DNA from: DASVWH01 sp036389715
Lineage (GTDB): Bacteria > Acidobacteriota > Blastocatellia > Pyrinomonadales > Pyrinomonadaceae
Direction of reading: 5' to 3'
Length of the DNA: 28,072 nucleotides
NCBI GenBank assembly: GCA_036389715.1
Contig: DASVWH010000106.1
Coordinates: 1-28,072, forward strand
Positions 25,701-28,072 of the stretch are shown here, one piece after another. The first letter of the stretch is position 1; each line of letters starts with the position of its first letter. Position numbers and translations under genes: made by a program. The notes under the pieces were generated by a model. The model saw only the letters and a list, made by a program, of their open reading frames with translations. It was not told the origin of the DNA and made no database searches.

Positions 25701-26274
25701 GCGGACCAACCTTGAAATCTACTGGGACTCAATCGAGTGGGCGGAAGGATTGCCCGCCGCAGAGACGCGCACCGTCCGCCTCGGCGCGGACGCGGCCGAC
25801 CTGCATTATCGCGGCTATTCCGTCATCAACCAGCCGAACGCGTCTTCGCCGGAAGTGCCCGACTACGCACGGCTCTCGGCGTCCAAGCAGGTCTGGCGCG
25901 ATCTCGCAGGCTACTACACGCGCTTTGGCGACGTGCGCGAGTTGCTGGCCACGTCGGACGACCGCTACGTGATTATGAACGCGGGCGACGAGATGAGGTT
26001 TCGCTTTCGCGCCGCGGGCCCGCCGCCCGACGGCTGGGTGCGCGACTTCGTCATCGTCGGCGACGGGTGGATTAAGGACGGCGATTACAACTCGACCTTC
26101 TCCAAAACAGTGCTTCCCTTGCCCTATCACGACCGGCAGGAATACACTACGGCTCCCGGCAGACTTGAAGACGAGTGGGTCTATCGCCGCTACCCGCAAG
26201 ACTGGCAGGACTATCACACTCGTTACGTCACGCCTGAAGGATTCCAGAACACGCTGAGATTTAAGTCGCAGTAA
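22786..26274 (+). CDS. Large lipoprotein: TPR + seven-blade propeller + UnbV + conserved tail
   Basis: Encodes 1162 residues from the ATG at 22786; an ATG at 22759 would add nine residues and lengthen the n-region. A lipobox (LCLPGC, Cys30) marks a lipoprotein. TPR-like helical repeats cover about 40-215 (for example WANLGLLSLRQRNLDAAGERL). After a linker, six FG-GAP/VCBS blade motifs are readable at about 363, 416, 464, 512, 568 and 612. A weaker first blade lies near 318-335 (NGEGAPAVAVANG), giving seven. The UnbV-like domain (about 650-725) includes GEMEIRSG, VHFGLGE and IVWPNG. The tail (from SCPFLF at 730 to the end) is homologous to the tail of the protein at 16397-20008. Shared features include TN.EIYWD.I (IYWD 978-981), ADL.YRGYS, YTRFGDVRELL with GDE, and PLPYH. 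The tail is unassigned. The next gene starts three bases after the stop and encodes another propeller, so they form an operon. Surface or periplasmic binding is inferred; the ligand is unknown. Confidence 0.88.
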   Translation: MRIRPLAPQNRVSPRLALALLLLALCLPGCRSAPKLPQAGSNEYRETARAFYTGLAALQVGDDVRAESELTKATQLAPDEPASWANLGLLSLRQRNLDAAGERLEKARALAPDNARLYVMLAILESNRGRLNEVTGHLRRAIELEPQNLRALYMLAEETERQGEETGAAEVSRLLAKILEARPDNLAVQLELARVAAKQADAATLNRMIARIDERAAAWPPEVRQQLDALKTAAAGTDPRAAATRIAFLRNVLVRVPEYRQSLAAVKTQPGEDAEPFARFLRMETPAFTPAPPDEALSFSAAPVAEFQSGHWDWTGAISLNGEGAPAVAVANGREVRLSGGAALPFPGGASALPPMADGILALDFNYDFKTDLVLAGAGGVRLFRQESPSSFTDVTSQAKLPAALTGAAYTGAWAADIEADGDLDIVLGTADGPPLVLRNNGDGTFVEQRPFAGVMGLRDFVWADLDGDGDPDAALLAADGSLQVLTNERTGQFRARQMPQEARQAAAIATADANSDGILDILTLGNDGAIRRLSDKAEGRAWESSELARWDDANGPLTDATARLSASDVDNNGSLDILASGPAGARVWLSDAGGGFKPLKAAAGERVFTSADTDADGRLDLLGLSTEGQAVLLVNHGSKNYHWQQVRPRARQAVGDQRINSFGVGGEMEIRSGLLVQKQPITGPLVHFGLGEQTSADVVRIVWPNGSVRAEFDLKADQAVVAEQRLKGSCPFLFADNGREMKFVKDAVPWGSAIGLRINTLGTARVEATEEWYKIGRDQLAARDGHYDLRITAELWETYYYDQLSLMTVDHPAGTEIFVDERFVIPPVKLAVTTVRTPHRIARALDDNGQDVTETVSVLDEKYLDTFGRGAYQGVTRDHYVEIDLGADAPRGGPLWLIGRGWMHPTDSSINVAISQGQTAQARPLSIEVPDGRGGWVVAVPNAGFPAGRNKICLFDLSHVFRPGTPRRLRLRTNLEIYWDSIEWAEGLPAAETRTVRLGADAADLHYRGYSVINQPNASSPEVPDYARLSASKQVWRDLAGYYTRFGDVRELLATSDDRYVIMNAGDEMRFRFRAAGPPPDGWVRDFVIVGDGWIKDGDYNSTFSKTVLPLPYHDRQEYTTAPGRLEDEWVYRRYPQDWQDYHTRYVTPEGFQNTLRFKSQ

Positions 26275-26277
26275 ATA

Positions 26278-28072
26278 ATGCAGAATCGCGTTGCCAGAAT
26301 TTCGCTGATCCTCTTTTTCGTCGGCCTGCTCTGTGTGCCGCTCGTCATCAAGCATCTCTCGGCCCGAAGGGAGGCGGCCGGGGAGGCGACCAACAGGCAG
26401 GCGGCCGTCTCGCGCTACGGCTTTCACCTCGAAGAGGTCTCCGGGGCGTCCGGCATCAACTTTACGCATCGCGCGCCGACGCTGGACCACCAGCTCGATC
26501 ACATCATGCCGCAGGTCGCCTCGATGGGCGCGGCCGTCTCCGTCGCAGACTTTGACCGCGACGGCTGGCAGGACATCTACGTCACCAACAGCGGCGAGGG
26601 CAGCCGCAACTCGCTCTATCGCAACCAGGCGGACGGGACGTTCAGGGACGTGGCGGCGGAGATGGGCGTGGCCGATGTCAATCAGACGGGGACCGGAGTT
26701 TCGACCGGCGCTGTCTGGGGCGATTACGACAACGACGGCTTCGAAGACCTCTTCGTCTACAAGTGGGGGCGGCCGGAGCTTTTTCACAACGAGGCGGGGC
26801 GGGGCTTCGCGCGCGCGACGGAGCGTGCCGGACTGCCGCCCTGGGTTAACGCCAACACGGGCATCTGGTTCGACTACGACCGCGACGGGCGGCTGGACCT
26901 CTTCCTCGGCGGCTATTATCCAGAGACCGTTGACCTCTGGCATCTGACGACGACGCGGATGATGCCCGAGAGCTTCGAGTATGCGCAAAACGGCGGGCGC
27001 AAGTATCTCTTTCACAACCTCGGCGACGGGCGCTTTGAAGAGCAGAGCGCGCAGCTCGGCATCAACAGCCGCCGCTGGGCGCTGGCCGCCTCCGCCGCGG
27101 ACCTGCGCGAGACCGGCTATCCTGACCTCTTCATCGCCAACGATTACGGCGTCGCCGAGCTCTTCAACAATCAGGGCGGCAAACGCTTCGACGAGGTCGG
27201 CGAAAAGACCGGCGTCGGCTTTGCCCCGAAGAGCGGGATGAACGTCGCGTTCGGCGACATCCTCAACCAGGGCAAGCTCGCCATCTACGTGACGAATATC
27301 TCCGAAGAGGGAGTCCTGCTCCAGGGCAACAATCTCTGGGTTCCGCGCGAAGGGACGGCGGGCGACGCGCTGCGCTACGACAACCTGGCCAGAGAGATGG
27401 GCGTCGAGCTTGGCGGCTGGAGCTTCGGCGCGCAGTTCGGCGACCTGAACAACGACGGGACGCTCGACCTCTATCTGACCAACGGCTACGTCTCGGCCGA
27501 TAAGGGGACGAGCTACTGGTACGACTTCTCGAAGATCGCGGGGGGCAACAGCGCCATCATCAGCGATGCCAAGAACTGGCCCGCGATGCAGGGCCGCAGC
27601 CTCTCCGGTTTCCAGCAGAAGCGTGTCTGGCTCAACGACGGCGCGGGCCGCTTCACGGAGGTCGCGCAGATGGTCGGCGCGACCGATACCTTCGACGGTC
27701 GTTCCGTAGCGCAGGCGGACCTCTGGAACAGGGGCGTGCTCGACGTGCTCGTCGCCAACCAGCGCGGGCCGCTGCTCGTCTATAAGAACACGGTCGCGCC
27801 GGAAAATAAGTGGATCGAGTTTGAGCTGGAGGGCACGGCGAGCAATCGCAGCGCCATCGGCGCGCGCGTCACGGTCTTCTGGGACGGGCGGCAGCAGGTC
27901 CAGGAGGTTTCAGGCGGGAGCGGCTTCTGCGCACAGAACCAGCGCCGCCTCCATTTCGGGCTCGGCAAGAACGCGCGGCTCGAACGCGTTGTGATTCGCT
28001 GGCCTTCCGGTAAAATAGAGACCCTGAATGCGCCCGAACCGGGCAAAATCAACAAGGTCAAGGAGGCCGCAT
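26278..28072 (+). CDS. Membrane-anchored CRTAC1-type seven-blade propeller protein with ASPIC/UnbV domain (3' end outside window)
   Basis: The frame is open from the ATG at 26278 to the window edge (598 codons). The UnbV domain is already complete, so only a short C-terminus is missing. The start is three bases after the stop of the lipoprotein gene. The N-terminus (RVARISLILFFVGLLCVPLVI then KHLSARR) is an uncleaved anchor or signal peptide without a good lipobox. Seven blade positions can be read at about residues 90, 148, 198, 274, 325, 388 and 480: DFDRDGWQD, DYDNDGFED, DYDRDGRLD, DLRETGYPD, DILNQGKLA, DLNNDGTLD and DLWNRGVLD. Blades four, five and seven have lost acidic ligands while keeping the strand pattern. 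The C-terminus has SAIGARVTVFWDG, GFCAQNQRRLHFGLG and VIRWPSGKIETL, the hallmark of ASPIC/UnbV. It lacks the cysteine pair before blade four that copies A and B have. Expected to work with the co-transcribed lipoprotein. Confidence 0.88.
   Translation, partial: MQNRVARISLILFFVGLLCVPLVIKHLSARREAAGEATNRQAAVSRYGFHLEEVSGASGINFTHRAPTLDHQLDHIMPQVASMGAAVSVADFDRDGWQDIYVTNSGEGSRNSLYRNQADGTFRDVAAEMGVADVNQTGTGVSTGAVWGDYDNDGFEDLFVYKWGRPELFHNEAGRGFARATERAGLPPWVNANTGIWFDYDRDGRLDLFLGGYYPETVDLWHLTTTRMMPESFEYAQNGGRKYLFHNLGDGRFEEQSAQLGINSRRWALAASAADLRETGYPDLFIANDYGVAELFNNQGGKRFDEVGEKTGVGFAPKSGMNVAFGDILNQGKLAIYVTNISEEGVLLQGNNLWVPREGTAGDALRYDNLAREMGVELGGWSFGAQFGDLNNDGTLDLYLTNGYVSADKGTSYWYDFSKIAGGNSAIISDAKNWPAMQGRSLSGFQQKRVWLNDGAGRFTEVAQMVGATDTFDGRSVAQADLWNRGVLDVLVANQRGPLLVYKNTVAPENKWIEFELEGTASNRSAIGARVTVFWDGRQQVQEVSGGSGFCAQNQRRLHFGLGKNARLERVVIRWPSGKIETLNAPEPGKINKVKEAA

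Noticed and set aside
25729..27015. 428-codon minus-strand frame across the lipoprotein/anchored propeller junction
   Set aside because: It covers two well-supported plus-strand genes, and its composition is that of a shadow frame.

Overview
The window is GC-rich, densely coded bacterial DNA. The gene content points to the Acidobacteriota, probably a Blastocatellia-like lineage. Supporting signs are a TonB-dependent receptor with an N-terminal carboxypeptidase-regulatory-like domain, long secreted TPR proteins, and several FG-GAP/VCBS proteins with ASPIC/UnbV C-termini. This assignment is an inference from gene families; no rRNA or other phylogenetic marker is present. I see no tRNA, rRNA, CRISPR array, integrase, transposase or phage gene.

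Left third (1-11.4 kb), carbohydrate uptake and breakdown. A xylose-binding lipoprotein (XylF-like, cut by the window edge, minus) diverges from an outer-membrane TonB-dependent receptor (plus). A secreted TPR protein (minus) converges on the receptor, and a strong hairpin lies between them. Diverging from the TPR gene is a two-gene plus-strand operon: a GH3 beta-glucosidase (BglX type), followed with no gap by a glucoamylase-family protein of the PF10091/GH144 type. That pair suggests beta-1,2-glucan (sophoro-oligosaccharide) degradation. MalQ (minus) is the last gene of the next operon.

Middle (11.4-20.1 kb, minus strand). In transcription order these are a 1203-residue TPR + beta-propeller + UnbV + tail protein, an inverted array of short ATGAG repeats, a nitrilase-superfamily C-N hydrolase, two tandem overlapping secreted CRTAC1-type propeller proteins, and malQ. 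The big gene has a near-consensus sigma-70 promoter just downstream of a GC-rich hairpin.

Right third (20.2-28.1 kb). A secreted protein of unknown function and an SsuB/SsuC-like ABC importer pair (no binding protein visible) are on the minus strand. A divergent promoter region follows, then a plus-strand pair: a 1162-residue lipoprotein (TPR + propeller + UnbV + tail) and a membrane-anchored CRTAC1-type propeller protein that runs off the right edge.

The most notable content is a family of five secreted or anchored proteins, each with seven readable blade positions of the DxDxDG (integrin/VCBS-like, potentially Ca-binding) type. Two of them share a TPR front and a roughly 430-residue conserved tail that I cannot assign to any known domain. 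One large TPR-propeller-tail protein plus stand-alone propeller protein(s) occurs twice in opposite orientation, on either side of the ABC transporter. I infer a surface-exposed or periplasmic scaffold or binding system next to carbohydrate uptake genes; the ligand and function are unknown.
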